Shown piece by piece: positions 42,693 through 51,149 of a stretch of 64,000 bases of DNA (position 1 is its first letter; each line of letters begins with the position of its first letter). The position numbers and the translations under genes are program-made. The stretch comes from Vibrio lentus (GTDB taxonomy: Bacteria > Pseudomonadota > Gammaproteobacteria > Enterobacterales > Vibrionaceae), in contig NZ_MCZK01000149.1 in assembly GCF_002875945.1 (NCBI RefSeq), forward strand, positions 33,920-97,919, read 5' to 3'. Below the pieces are notes generated by a model. The model was given only the letters and a program-made list of their open reading frames with translations, was not told the origin of the DNA and did no database searches.

Positions 42693-43592
42693 ATGGCTGA
42701 CAGCAATTGGTTATCAAGCTTTCCTGAAATGGAACGCTCTGATTTGCGAGCAATTAAAAAGGCGCTAGATGGTGCTTACCGCGAATTTTCCCGTGAATAC
42801 GGCGAAATGATTGAATCATTATTTGACCCTCTTCTTTCTTTCCTTGTTTGGTTTGAAAAACTCCTCATTTCCACTCCGTGGATTATCGTTCTTGGCGTGT
42901 GCACCGGCTTGGTGTATGCCGCGAGTCGCTCTTGGAAACTGGCGTTAGGTTGTGTGGTTTCATTGCTTCTCATTGGTTACTTTGGAATGTGGGAAGATAC
43001 AATGCGGACACTCAGCATCATTACTGTGTGTACCCTAGTTTCAATATTCCTCGGAATCCCTATTGGTATTGCGATGGCACGCTCTAATCGAGTGCAGTCA
43101 ATCGTCACCCCGCTACTCGATATCATGCAAACCATGCCTGCGTTCGTATACCTTATCCCTGTAGTTATGCTGCTTGGTATCGGTAAGATCCCGGGCCTGA
43201 TCGCCGTAGTTATCTATGCTATCCCGCCGGTGATTCGTCTAACCAACTTAGGCATTCGTTTGGTCGACAAAGAAGTGCTAGAAGCCGCAACGGCGTTTGG
43301 CGCGAGTAAGAAACAACGCTTGTGGGGTGTTCAACTGCCTTTAGCGATGCCAACCATTATGGCCGGTATCAACCAAACTATCATGATGGCCCTCTCTATG
43401 GTGGTTATCGCGTCGATGATCGGTGTTAAAGGCTTAGGGCAACCGGTACTTAAATCGATCACCAACCAATACTTCACATTAGGCTTGATGAACGGCTTTG
43501 CCATCGTTGCCCTCGCGATTCTATTTGACCGAGCTTCGCAGGCTTATGCGCGTAGAACGAATACGCACCTAGGAGGGTTAAAGCATGACTAA
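42693..43592 (+). CDS. Glycine betaine/proline ABC transporter permease (ProW type)
   Basis: A 299-residue inner-membrane permease. A helical N-terminal region (about 1-55) precedes about six membrane helices. The coupling segment is LEAATAFGASKKQRLWGVQLPLAMPTI in the usual place near the C-terminal third. ALSMVVIASMIGVKGLGQPVL is a strong ProW feature. It overlaps the start of the ATPase gene by 8 bp. It works with the upstream binding protein and downstream ATPase to import compatible solutes, by family knowledge. Confidence 0.92.
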   Translation: MADSNWLSSFPEMERSDLRAIKKALDGAYREFSREYGEMIESLFDPLLSFLVWFEKLLISTPWIIVLGVCTGLVYAASRSWKLALGCVVSLLLIGYFGMWEDTMRTLSIITVCTLVSIFLGIPIGIAMARSNRVQSIVTPLLDIMQTMPAFVYLIPVVMLLGIGKIPGLIAVVIYAIPPVIRLTNLGIRLVDKEVLEAATAFGASKKQRLWGVQLPLAMPTIMAGINQTIMMALSMVVIASMIGVKGLGQPVLKSITNQYFTLGLMNGFAIVALAILFDRASQAYARRTNTHLGGLKHD

Positions 43593-44817
43593 ACCATTGA
43601 TTGAAATTAGTGGTCTTTACAAAGTGTTTGGACCAAAGCCGATGTCTGTTATGAACCGTGTAAAAAATGGTGAACACAAAGACGACATATTGGCAGATAC
43701 TGGGCATACCGTCGGTTTGAAAGAGATTAACCTCGAGATCAACCGCGGCGAAATCTTCGTTATCATGGGCCTTTCAGGTTCTGGCAAGTCTACATTAATC
43801 CGACACTTCAACCGTCTCATTGACCCGACTCAAGGTAAGATCACGGTGGAAGGCATTGATGTAATGAGCCTCAACACCAAAGAGCTTGAAGAGTTTCGTC
43901 GTCACAAAATGTCGATGGTTTTCCAACGCTTTGGCTTAATGCCTCACCGTACTGTGGTTGAAAACGTTGCATACGGATTGGAAGTTCAAGGCATCAAGAA
44001 AGAAGACCGTTTAGCCAAGGCTAATGAGTGGTTAGAAACCGTTGGCTTGAAAGGTTACGGTAATCAGTACCCTGCTCAACTTTCTGGTGGTCAGCAACAA
44101 CGTGTCGGTTTATCACGAGCTTTGTGTACCAACGCTGAAATTCTCCTTATGGATGAAGCCTTCTCGGCGCTTGACCCTTTGATCCGAAGCGAAATGCAAG
44201 ATCAGCTGATCGAGCTACAAGAAAAGCTTCATAAAACCATTATCTTCATTACCCACGATCTCGACGAAGCACTTCGTTTAGGTGACAGAATCGCGATTTT
44301 GAAAGACGGTGAATTAGTCCAACAAGGTACGCCTCATGAGATTCTGTTGAACCCTGCAGATGATTATGTAGAAGCGTTCGTAAAAGACGTAAACCGAGCA
44401 CGTGCGCTTACGGTTGAAACGGTAATGCAGCCACCTCTTTACCGCATTACTTCGGAAACCATTGAAGGTGCTCTGGCTCAGATGAAGATGCTGAAAAACG
44501 ATTACGCTTATCACGTGACCGATGACGGCTATCAGGGCTTAGTGACCCAAGAAAGCCTTCAAGATGCGGTTGAAGATTCCTCAGTGCATGACTTCAGTGA
44601 AGAGATCTACGAAGAAGTGCCAGCGGTGTTGCCTGACGCTGTAATTGAAGAAGTTCTGCCTGACACTATGTCTTGTGATTACTCTCTTCCTGTTGTCGAC
44701 GAAGAAGGTAACCTCAAAGGCGAACTGGAACGAAGCGCTGTTGCTGAGATCTTCACTGAAAATAGCGAGGAAGAAGTAGAGCCCGCCCCAAAGTTAAAGA
44801 TTGATAAAGCCTCTTAG
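43585..44817 (+). CDS. Glycine betaine/proline ABC transporter ATPase (ProV type)
   Basis: A 410-residue ATPase: Walker A GLSGSGKST (about 63-71), Q-loop MVFQRFGLMPHRTV, signature LSGGQQQRVGLSRAL, Walker B ILLMDEAFSALD and switch FITHDLDEAL. A C-terminal CBS-like region (about 275-385), the part that senses ionic strength in OpuA, has an unusually acidic insert (EEIYEEVPAVLPDAVIEEVL) and ends in a charged tail. The start overlaps the permease gene. A strong terminator follows, so the importer is cut off from the downstream Hpt-sypG genes. Confidence 0.92.
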   Translation: MTKPLIEISGLYKVFGPKPMSVMNRVKNGEHKDDILADTGHTVGLKEINLEINRGEIFVIMGLSGSGKSTLIRHFNRLIDPTQGKITVEGIDVMSLNTKELEEFRRHKMSMVFQRFGLMPHRTVVENVAYGLEVQGIKKEDRLAKANEWLETVGLKGYGNQYPAQLSGGQQQRVGLSRALCTNAEILLMDEAFSALDPLIRSEMQDQLIELQEKLHKTIIFITHDLDEALRLGDRIAILKDGELVQQGTPHEILLNPADDYVEAFVKDVNRARALTVETVMQPPLYRITSETIEGALAQMKMLKNDYAYHVTDDGYQGLVTQESLQDAVEDSSVHDFSEEIYEEVPAVLPDAVIEEVLPDTMSCDYSLPVVDEEGNLKGELERSAVAEIFTENSEEEVEPAPKLKIDKAS

Positions 44818-44883
44818 TTGAGTGCTGTTTATCGCGTTGTCATTTAGCTTTGTCTTAAATGGCCTTTGATACAGATAGAACCT

Positions 44884-44920
44884 AAGGCCGTTGTGATCAC
44901 TGAATCGCAACGGCCTTTTT
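44884..44920 (+). terminator. Intrinsic terminator of betaine importer operon
   Basis: AAGGCCGTTG pairs perfectly with CAACGGCCTT around a 14-nt loop, followed by TTTATTT. It isolates the importer from the next regulatory genes. Confidence 0.92.
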
Positions 44921-45070
44921 ATTTCCACAACTCATCCCGATGCATCAAAACACATAACGAACCGAATCAACGGCATTTAATTCACTAAAATCATAAACTT
45001 AACGATGAGAGTGAACTCACCTTACCCATAGTTCGCCGTGAAATAATTACTGTATTTATGGGGCAAGCGG

Positions 45071-45099
45071 TTGAAATTATTCTAAAAAATGTCTAAAAC
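45071..45099 (+). promoter_or_regulatory. Possible sigma-70 promoter for Hpt-sypG
   Basis: TTGAAA, a 17-bp spacer, then TAAAAC gives moderate matches to -35 and -10. No sigma-54 element was found ahead of this gene, so a housekeeping promoter would fit a regulator that must be present first. Confidence 0.3.
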
Positions 45100-45115
45100 T
45101 TAGTAATCACGGTGC

Positions 45116-45131
45116 AATTTGGTACCAAATT
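45116..45131. promoter_or_regulatory. 16-bp perfect palindrome upstream of Hpt gene
   Basis: AATTTGGTACCAAATT is a perfect 16-bp palindrome ending 36 bp before the GTG start. The half-site ACCAAATT also builds the palindrome at 41047. Its position between a possible promoter and the start codon suits a repressor site. Confidence 0.5.
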
Positions 45132-45167
45132 AAGATACTGCGTTTTCTCAAAATAAAAGGAATTGAT

Positions 45168-45593
45168 GTGAAGAACTCAGCCTTAACGACAGAGACACCC
45201 ACGAATTTAAGCACCCAAGTCGACAGCGCCATGATTCAAGAAGCTGAGCTTGTAGACGAAAGTATTCTGCAGCAGATGATTAAAGACACCAGTGCTGATG
45301 TGATTCCAATTTTGATTGACCACTATGTTCAGGAGTCACAAACACGTATTGCAGCCATTAAACAAGCCTCGACCGCAAATGATTCAGAGGCGTTAGAGTT
45401 TGAAGTTCATACCCTCGGTAGCACTGCCTTGGCATTAGGCAATCGACCGCTTTCAACGCTGTCTAGAAAGCTTGAAAAGCAATGCTTAGAACAGAACCAC
45501 GAATTAGCGTTTAGCCAGATCGATGAACTTCTAGACTTAGCAGTTCGTTCAATCGATGCCCTTATCGCAAGAAAAGAAGCCGGTTTTAGCTAA
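45168..45593 (+). CDS. Stand-alone Hpt phosphotransfer protein, in sypF position
   Basis: A 141-residue soluble helical protein. The Hpt motif is EFEVHTLGSTALALGNRPLS with phospho-accepting His81, followed by LSRKLEKQC as in other Hpt domains. About 30 polar residues precede the domain. The GTG start follows AAAAGGAATTGAT. It stands directly before sypG, where V. fischeri has sypF, a hybrid kinase whose Hpt domain alone is enough to pass phosphate to SypG. No kinase or receiver part remains here, nor is a broken one visible upstream. A distant hybrid kinase must then supply phosphate, which is an inference. Confidence 0.88.
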   Translation: MKNSALTTETPTNLSTQVDSAMIQEAELVDESILQQMIKDTSADVIPILIDHYVQESQTRIAAIKQASTANDSEALEFEVHTLGSTALALGNRPLSTLSRKLEKQCLEQNHELAFSQIDELLDLAVRSIDALIARKEAGFS

Positions 45594-45789
45594 CTCTGTA
45601 TACGACACAAAAACACTCAACATAGACAATATCAACAATCCAATTTCGAGTTAGATCAAATTGGAAATGTAAGTAGAACAGTTGGAAAGATTGCATGCGG
45701 TAGGTAACAAATACACCCTATTCGCATTGATGCTTACATACCTCTATGTTATTGATTGGTTAGGATAAAGTTTCAAAAGGAATTATACA

Positions 45790-47316
45790 ATGCGCCCTAA
45801 AGTATTGTTGGTTGAAGACTCCACCTCCCTTGCCGTACTTTACAAACAGTACGTCAAAGATGAGCCATACGACATATTTCATGTCGAGACTGGCGCTGAA
45901 GCCAAGACATTTATAGAGAGACACGCCCCACAGCTCGTCATCCTCGATCTCAAACTGCCCGATATGCCGGGCGAGGAAGTCTTGGATTGGATCAGTGACA
46001 ACGAGATTCCGACCGCGGTCATTATCGCCACAGCACACGGTTCTGTGAATATAGCCGTTGATCTAATACAACGTGGTGCGGAAGATTTCTTAGAAAAACC
46101 CATTCAAGCTGATCGCCTGAAAACGTCGGTTAATCTTCACTTGCGTAGAGCTAAGCTTGAAAACCTTGTTGACGACATTCAAACCAAATTCGACCGCGAC
46201 CGCTTCCATAACTTCATCGGCTCTTGTTTACCGATGCAAGCTGTTTACAAAATCATTGATTCTGTTGCCCCAACGACCGCCAGTGTCTTTATCAATGGCG
46301 AAAGTGGCACCGGTAAAGAAGTCTGTGCCGAAGCGATACATCAAGAAAGTCAGCGCAGCGATAAACCGTTTGTCGCGATTAACTGTGGTGCTATCCCTCG
46401 GGATCTAATGGAAAGTGAAATCTTCGGTCATGTTAAAGGCGCTTTTACTGGCGCAACAACAGACCGCAAAGGTTCAGCGATGCAAGCGCATGGCGGTACT
46501 TTATTTCTCGATGAGCTTTGTGAGATGGAACTGGAGATGCAGAAAAAGCTCCTCAGATTCTTACAAACAGGCACCTTTACCCCACTCGGCGGTAACCGAG
46601 AAATCAAAGTTGATGTTCGAATCATCTGCGCAACCAACCGAGACCCACTAGTTGAAGTAGAAGAAGGTCGATTCCGTGAAGACCTTTATTATCGCGTCCA
46701 TGTCGTACCTATCGAGATGCCGCCATTACGAGAAAGAGGAAGTGACATTGTCACTCTGGCAAATCACTTTTTGAAGCTGTACGCGAAGCAAGATAAGAAG
46801 AAATTCAAATCTATCGACAAAGAGACACAAACCCTACTTAAACGTTACGCGTGGCCAGGTAATGTACGTCAGTTGCAAAATGTCATTCGAAACATCGTGG
46901 TGTTGAATAATGAAAGCAGCGTGACTAAAGACATGCTGCCTTCGCCAATTAATAAAACGGAAACCACGAAACCGAAGTCTATTACGCCAATACGAAATGT
47001 GGCGCCCGTTGCTGTTGCCGCTCCGACTCCTGTAACAGAAGCTAGGCTACCACCGCTCACGCCAGAAGAGCTTGAGCAAGCATCAGTATCAGCATCAACA
47101 CTTCAAGCACAAAGCGAACCAATGACACCGGCTTTCACAACGGCCGAAGGCGCTATTCGTCCAATGTGGCAGATTGAGCGTGAAGCAATTCAACATGCGA
47201 TCAATCATTGCGATGGAAACGTGTTAAACGCGGCTGTGCTTTTAGAGTTAAGTCCATCAACTGTTTATCGTAAGAAGCAGGCTTGGGAATCTGAAGATGA
47301 GTACAACCAAGCCTAA
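45790..47316 (+). CDS. sypG: SypG-like sigma-54 response regulator
   Basis: A 508-residue NtrC-class activator. The receiver domain has its phospho-Asp at residue 53 (LVILDLKLPDMPG), the same number as in V. fischeri SypG. The AAA+ domain has Walker A GESGTGKE (about 170-177), GAFTGA (217-222) and LFLDELCEM. A Pro/Thr/Ala-rich linker (about 395-440) leads to the Fis-type DNA-binding end NHCDGNVLNAAVLLELSPSTVYRKK. AAAAGGA precedes the ATG at 45790. It overlaps sypH by 20 bp. Its expected targets are the sigma-54 promoters at 36906, 53963 and possibly 48838. Confidence 0.94.
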   Translation: MRPKVLLVEDSTSLAVLYKQYVKDEPYDIFHVETGAEAKTFIERHAPQLVILDLKLPDMPGEEVLDWISDNEIPTAVIIATAHGSVNIAVDLIQRGAEDFLEKPIQADRLKTSVNLHLRRAKLENLVDDIQTKFDRDRFHNFIGSCLPMQAVYKIIDSVAPTTASVFINGESGTGKEVCAEAIHQESQRSDKPFVAINCGAIPRDLMESEIFGHVKGAFTGATTDRKGSAMQAHGGTLFLDELCEMELEMQKKLLRFLQTGTFTPLGGNREIKVDVRIICATNRDPLVEVEEGRFREDLYYRVHVVPIEMPPLRERGSDIVTLANHFLKLYAKQDKKKFKSIDKETQTLLKRYAWPGNVRQLQNVIRNIVVLNNESSVTKDMLPSPINKTETTKPKSITPIRNVAPVAVAAPTPVTEARLPPLTPEELEQASVSASTLQAQSEPMTPAFTTAEGAIRPMWQIEREAIQHAINHCDGNVLNAAVLLELSPSTVYRKKQAWESEDEYNQA

Positions 47317-48445
47317 TATCTCCCCGAGTAACGTAGACGAGCCTCTTATTAAAGAGGCTCTCGTTCCTGTACTGGGAGAAATTTGGTTGTTCATCGATAG
47401 CCAAACCTTCGGAGGAATAGAAACACACGTTGTAGAGCTAGCCAAAGGCCTGTTAAATCACGACAACAAGGTCCGTGTTATTTTGTTAACAAAATACACG
47501 CCAGAACCGTCGATTATCGGGCAATTAAATGAAAGCACCCTGCCTTACTCTTATCTCCAAGACCTATCAAAAGTCCAAGGTAATCCAATAGCTCAGCTAC
47601 GATCAGCGGTTGAACAATATCAGCCACAACTTATTCATGCACACGGTTACAAAGCCAGTATCGTGAGTAAATCCACTAAATTGTTAAGCAGGCCAATATC
47701 ACTTCGCCAGATCACCACTTACCATGCTGGTGAAACGCCAACAGGCCGCGTTTGGGTGTATGATCTTCTCGATCGTTACACAAGTTGGATATCAAACCAC
47801 TCGTTAGTGGTTAGCAGTAAGATAAGCCGTAAACTCCCCACTCGATCTACATTGCTTAATAACTTTGTGAGTGTTGCTGACGTTTCTCAACCAACGGTTT
47901 CAAGCGATATTCAAACAGCACAAAGCAGCCATCCCGATCATCTCAATCATTATCGATTTGGTTTTGTTGGACGTTTAAGCCACGAGAAAGCGGCCGACCG
48001 CTTTGTGACTTTAGCGAAAGGTTTTGAACAACATCAATTCAACCTATTTGGTGATGGGCCTGAGCGTTCTCAGCTAGCACAAAACAGCCCTGCGAACTGC
48101 CAATTTCACGGTCATCAAAATGATATGGCTTCAGTATGGCCGCAAATTGATGTCTTGATCATTCCCTCTCGCTACGAAGGTCTGCCAATGGCCGCTCTTG
48201 AAGCTATGGTTCGTGGTATTCCGGTAATAGCAACTGCCGTGGGCAACCTACCGCAGTTGATTGACCATGGCAGTAATGGCTACATCGCGCAGTCAGAATC
48301 AGAACTAAACACGAACCTCAACGCCTGGTTAGCCCTATCTCCCGCTGACAAAGAAATCATGAGCGCAAAAGCTAGACAGCGCATCATCGATGATTATTCG
48401 CCACAAGCCGTTATCCCGCAGCTGTTGAATTGCTATCGCCTTTAA
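47297..48445 (+). CDS. sypH: SypH-like glycosyltransferase, GT4 family
   Basis: A 382-residue cytosolic GT-B enzyme. The N-terminal acceptor half has FGGIETHVVELAKGLLNHDNKV, LIHAHGYKAS and TTYHAGE. The C-terminal donor half has FGFVGRLSHEKAADRFV, NLFGDGPERSQL and IIPSRYEGLPMAALEAMVRGIPVIATAVG, the GT4 E-x7-E region. The first residues overlap the sypG coding end by 20 bp. The first in-frame ATG was used, although a start a few codons later cannot be excluded. The sugar is unknown. A 440-bp gap follows where sypI, sypJ and sypK would lie. Confidence 0.9.
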   Translation: MSTTKPNISPSNVDEPLIKEALVPVLGEIWLFIDSQTFGGIETHVVELAKGLLNHDNKVRVILLTKYTPEPSIIGQLNESTLPYSYLQDLSKVQGNPIAQLRSAVEQYQPQLIHAHGYKASIVSKSTKLLSRPISLRQITTYHAGETPTGRVWVYDLLDRYTSWISNHSLVVSSKISRKLPTRSTLLNNFVSVADVSQPTVSSDIQTAQSSHPDHLNHYRFGFVGRLSHEKAADRFVTLAKGFEQHQFNLFGDGPERSQLAQNSPANCQFHGHQNDMASVWPQIDVLIIPSRYEGLPMAALEAMVRGIPVIATAVGNLPQLIDHGSNGYIAQSESELNTNLNAWLALSPADKEIMSAKARQRIIDDYSPQAVIPQLLNCYRL

Positions 48446-48688
48446 GGCTCGTATTAGCAAACTAGTCCTCGTATTAACTATTTAATGCTCGTGTTAGCCT
48501 TCAACCATACTTTCAAATTAGACAGTTCAACCTTTGAAAACCATGCAAACTCCTTGAAAGCCAAATGAGCTCATCAAGAAGAACCGTCACTTAAACCAAT
48601 CTGCGTTTAAATCACTCACCATCTTAATACAGACTACTTCGTTGATATGATGGATTACCGTCGTGTAGAACCTCACCGCTCATTCTGA

Positions 48689-48700
48689 TTCTCAATTTGA
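48689..48700 (+). promoter_or_regulatory. SypG-box-like element upstream of sypL
   Basis: TTCTCAATTTGA fits TTCTCA-N3-TG. It lies about 140 bp upstream of the sigma-54-like promoter at 48838, within enhancer range. Confidence 0.6.
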
Positions 48701-48837
48701 AAAATCGAATAGTTCCTATTTATTAGGTTCGAAATAACAGTAAGTTAACCATATAAAACCGATGGCATCACACTTGCTAAGTTAACCCTAACACTGTTTT
48801 TGCTCACGTCGTTTAGCTAAAAAGCAATCAGGAAATT

Positions 48838-48854
48838 TGGCACCCTACGTGTGA
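48838..48854 (+). promoter_or_regulatory. Sigma-54-like promoter upstream of sypL
   Basis: TTGGCAC-CCTAC-GTGTG has a perfect -24 half, but the -12 GC is GT. It is about 35 bp before the sypL start, the same distance as at sypA, which supports function despite the mismatch. Confidence 0.5.
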
Positions 48855-48888
48855 GACTAAGTATGAAAAATCCGAATAAGGAGCATTG

Positions 48889-50277
48889 ATGATCGCTTCG
48901 GCTAGGAAAGCACCCTCTACTATCGGTATTTTAGCGCTCTGCATAATTGTAGGAGCGGTATGGGTTATGGTGCCTCACCCATTGGTGGCCATTTGTTTAT
49001 CATTTGCTCCATTGGCAGCACTATTTATCATCAATAAAACTTTTTGGTTGGTGATTATGTTCGTTGTGTTCTCTTTCTTCCGTATTCACGAGGCTATTCC
49101 TCAGCTTTTTGCGTTCAAAATCCCTTTGCTTCTGTCGCTAGGTGCTTTATCTGCCTTACTTTGGCATGGCCTTATCAGTCGAGAGCTGAAGCCTTATTGG
49201 CATCGTTCTTTGTCATGGTTAATGGTGTTCTGGGTGTTGGTGACCATCGGATTGGTGTTTGCGTCCAACAGAGGTGTCGCGTTGTCTGAGTTTAAAGGCA
49301 TCTACTGGAAAATAATGATTATGACATTAGCGATTGTTTGGTTAGTAAATAGTGCCGAAAAACTCGCGAAGACATCAATGATCATCGTTGGCGCTGGAAC
49401 ATTGGTCGGCGTTATCGCCATTTATAACTCGATTAACGGTATTGGGTTAGTCGAAGGATCTCGAGTGACTATTGGTCGGGACTTCGGCTCGATGTTAGGC
49501 GATCCAAACGATTTGGCACTGGTACTAATGTTTCCACTCGCGTTTGCGATAAGCCAAGCAAGCACCAAAGGTATAGCGACTTTCAAACGATTACTTTGTG
49601 TTATCGCTGGCTGTATTTTGGTTTACGCTGTCATAGCCACACAAAGCCGAGGCGGGTTGTTAGGTTGTGTTGCCGTCGTGGGTATATTCGCTTTAAAAGT
49701 GATTCGTTCTAAAATGCTGCTGCTATCACTTGGTGCAGTGGGCGCCATCGTCCTTTATTTTGCCGCAGGTATTTCAGATAGATCCTCCGGCGGATCAGCA
49801 GAAGCCGGTATCGATGAATCGGCCATGGGACGTTTATACGCTTGGGAAGCAGCCTTTAAAATGGCGCTTGATAACCCACTGACTGGTGTTGGGTTAAACA
49901 ACTTTTTCTCCAATTACTTTTTCTACAGCTCTCACTGGGACGGCCTTAACCATGCAGTTCACAGTACTTGGTTTGGCGTATTGGCCGAAACGGGGTTCCT
50001 CGGACTCACTGTGTTCATCACTGTGATTGTTTCATTGCTCCTCACCACTAGACAAACATTAGCGCATATCAATCAATGTTCCCACAATGTAACGCCAGCG
50101 CTTCATTCTGCGGCCTACGCAGTCTATGCGGGATTAATCGGTACGATTGTCTCAGGCACTTTCCTCACCCAAGGTTTCAACTGGCCAATTTATATCTTGG
50201 CAGCACTCACAGTCTGCGTATCGCACGTATCCCAAACTGAATGTCAGAATGAGAAACTAGAAAGCAAAAACTCATAA
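48889..50277 (+). CDS. sypL: SypL-like O-antigen polymerase/ligase (Wzy/WaaL superfamily)
   Basis: A 462-residue inner-membrane protein with about ten to twelve helices. The large periplasmic loop in the C-terminal half holds MGRLYAWEAAFKMALDNPLTGVGLNNF and HAVHSTWFGVLAETGFLGL, which match the Wzy_C/O-antigen ligase signature, including the conserved His. It would join repeat units of the polysaccharide at the periplasmic face. The ATG at 48889 follows AAGGAG. It is the first gene of the second half of the locus behind a sigma-54-like promoter. Confidence 0.88.
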   Translation: MIASARKAPSTIGILALCIIVGAVWVMVPHPLVAICLSFAPLAALFIINKTFWLVIMFVVFSFFRIHEAIPQLFAFKIPLLLSLGALSALLWHGLISRELKPYWHRSLSWLMVFWVLVTIGLVFASNRGVALSEFKGIYWKIMIMTLAIVWLVNSAEKLAKTSMIIVGAGTLVGVIAIYNSINGIGLVEGSRVTIGRDFGSMLGDPNDLALVLMFPLAFAISQASTKGIATFKRLLCVIAGCILVYAVIATQSRGGLLGCVAVVGIFALKVIRSKMLLLSLGAVGAIVLYFAAGISDRSSGGSAEAGIDESAMGRLYAWEAAFKMALDNPLTGVGLNNFFSNYFFYSSHWDGLNHAVHSTWFGVLAETGFLGLTVFITVIVSLLLTTRQTLAHINQCSHNVTPALHSAAYAVYAGLIGTIVSGTFLTQGFNWPIYILAALTVCVSHVSQTECQNEKLESKNS

Positions 50278-50357
50278 CTCATTGAAATTATTATCAATCA
50301 ATATGTGGCATATAAAATGAAAGTTATCCATTAAAGATAAAAATGGAGATTCTCATT

Positions 50358-51149
50358 ATGACGTCAGTATCAGCGCATCAATTCAAACATTGGCTTAAGT
50401 TTCATCCTAATTCTCACATTAGAAATGTATTTTTCATTTTGAAAAACATCAGAACAATGGAATTTCCAAGCCCTCAGATTTTCAACAAGTGCCTTTACCA
50501 TGTTCATAAACTGGTAACCAACTTCATCTCTGGATTAGCACGCTTTGTTTATTGGACTCCAGCCTTCAAAGGCCGAGTAAATGAATGTGGTAAACGTCTT
50601 TACCTTTATGGTGGCCTGCCATTCGTTAGTGGCCCACTCATGATTAAACTTGGTAATGATTGCCGCATCTCTGGGCAAACTACATTTTCGGGATGTACTC
50701 AACCAACACCAGACGGTTCTCAGCCTTTGCTAAGCATTGGTAACAACGTTGATGTCGGCTGGCAATCCACTATCGCCGTCGGCCACAAAGTCGTTCTTTC
50801 CGACAATGTGCGTATTGCAGGCGGTGCATTTCTGTTTGGTTACTCTGGGCATCCACTAGACGCTAAGCGCAGAGCAGCAGGCGAAGGCGACGATCCTGAA
50901 CAGATTGGAAGCATCATCCTTGAGAGAGATGTATGGCTAGGCACGAATGTTACGGTAAAAGGTGGAGTCACTATCGGCGAAGGCACCGTGGTTGCAGCAG
51001 GCAGTGTTGTCACTAAGTCTATCCCTCCTTTTTCTATTGCAGCAGGTAACCCTGCACGTGTGGTCGGACAGATTCCAAACGAACAACACGTTGAGACTGA
51101 ATCTGACGTATTCGATTCTCTAGAAACTCATGGAGGTCGTCATGCGTGA
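50358..51149 (+). CDS. sypM: SypM-like hexapeptide acyltransferase
   Basis: A 263-residue left-handed beta-helix transferase, probably an O-acetyltransferase modifying the polymer or its precursor. Hexapeptide repeats run from about 100 to 235 (ISGQTTFSG, IGNNVDVGWQS, VVLSDNVRIAGG, WLGTNVTVKGGVTIGEG and VVAAGSVVTKSIP). The GN PARVVG end is typical of the maltose/galactoside acetyltransferase group. The ATG at 50358 is 9 nt after GGAG and preferred over the ATG at 50343 that overlaps the same GGAG. It overlaps sypN by 8 bp. A TTCTCA-N3-TG sequence overlaps its start codon, perhaps by chance. Confidence 0.88.
   Translation: MTSVSAHQFKHWLKFHPNSHIRNVFFILKNIRTMEFPSPQIFNKCLYHVHKLVTNFISGLARFVYWTPAFKGRVNECGKRLYLYGGLPFVSGPLMIKLGNDCRISGQTTFSGCTQPTPDGSQPLLSIGNNVDVGWQSTIAVGHKVVLSDNVRIAGGAFLFGYSGHPLDAKRRAAGEGDDPEQIGSIILERDVWLGTNVTVKGGVTIGEGTVVAAGSVVTKSIPPFSIAAGNPARVVGQIPNEQHVETESDVFDSLETHGGRHA

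Larger units (their letters stand above)
48446..48888. other. Regulatory intergenic region sypH / sypL
   Basis: About 440 bp without genes. The first 60 bp contain three degenerate copies of CTCGTATTAR about 21-25 bp apart. It also holds a TTCTCA-N3-TG element and a sigma-54-like promoter, listed separately. No remnants of sypI, sypJ or sypK coding sequence were seen. Confidence 0.5.

Noticed and set aside
41509..44817. Importer block as a mobile element
   Set aside because: No transposase, integrase, target duplication or tRNA site was seen at either edge. The flanking palindromes differ in layout.
50302..50330. Sigma-54 promoter and SypG box before sypM
   Set aside because: GTGGCATATAAAATGAAA has a poor -12 half (GA), and the TTCTCA-N3-TG sequence overlaps the sypM start codon downstream of it. 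The gap after sypL is short, so read-through from sypL is likelier.
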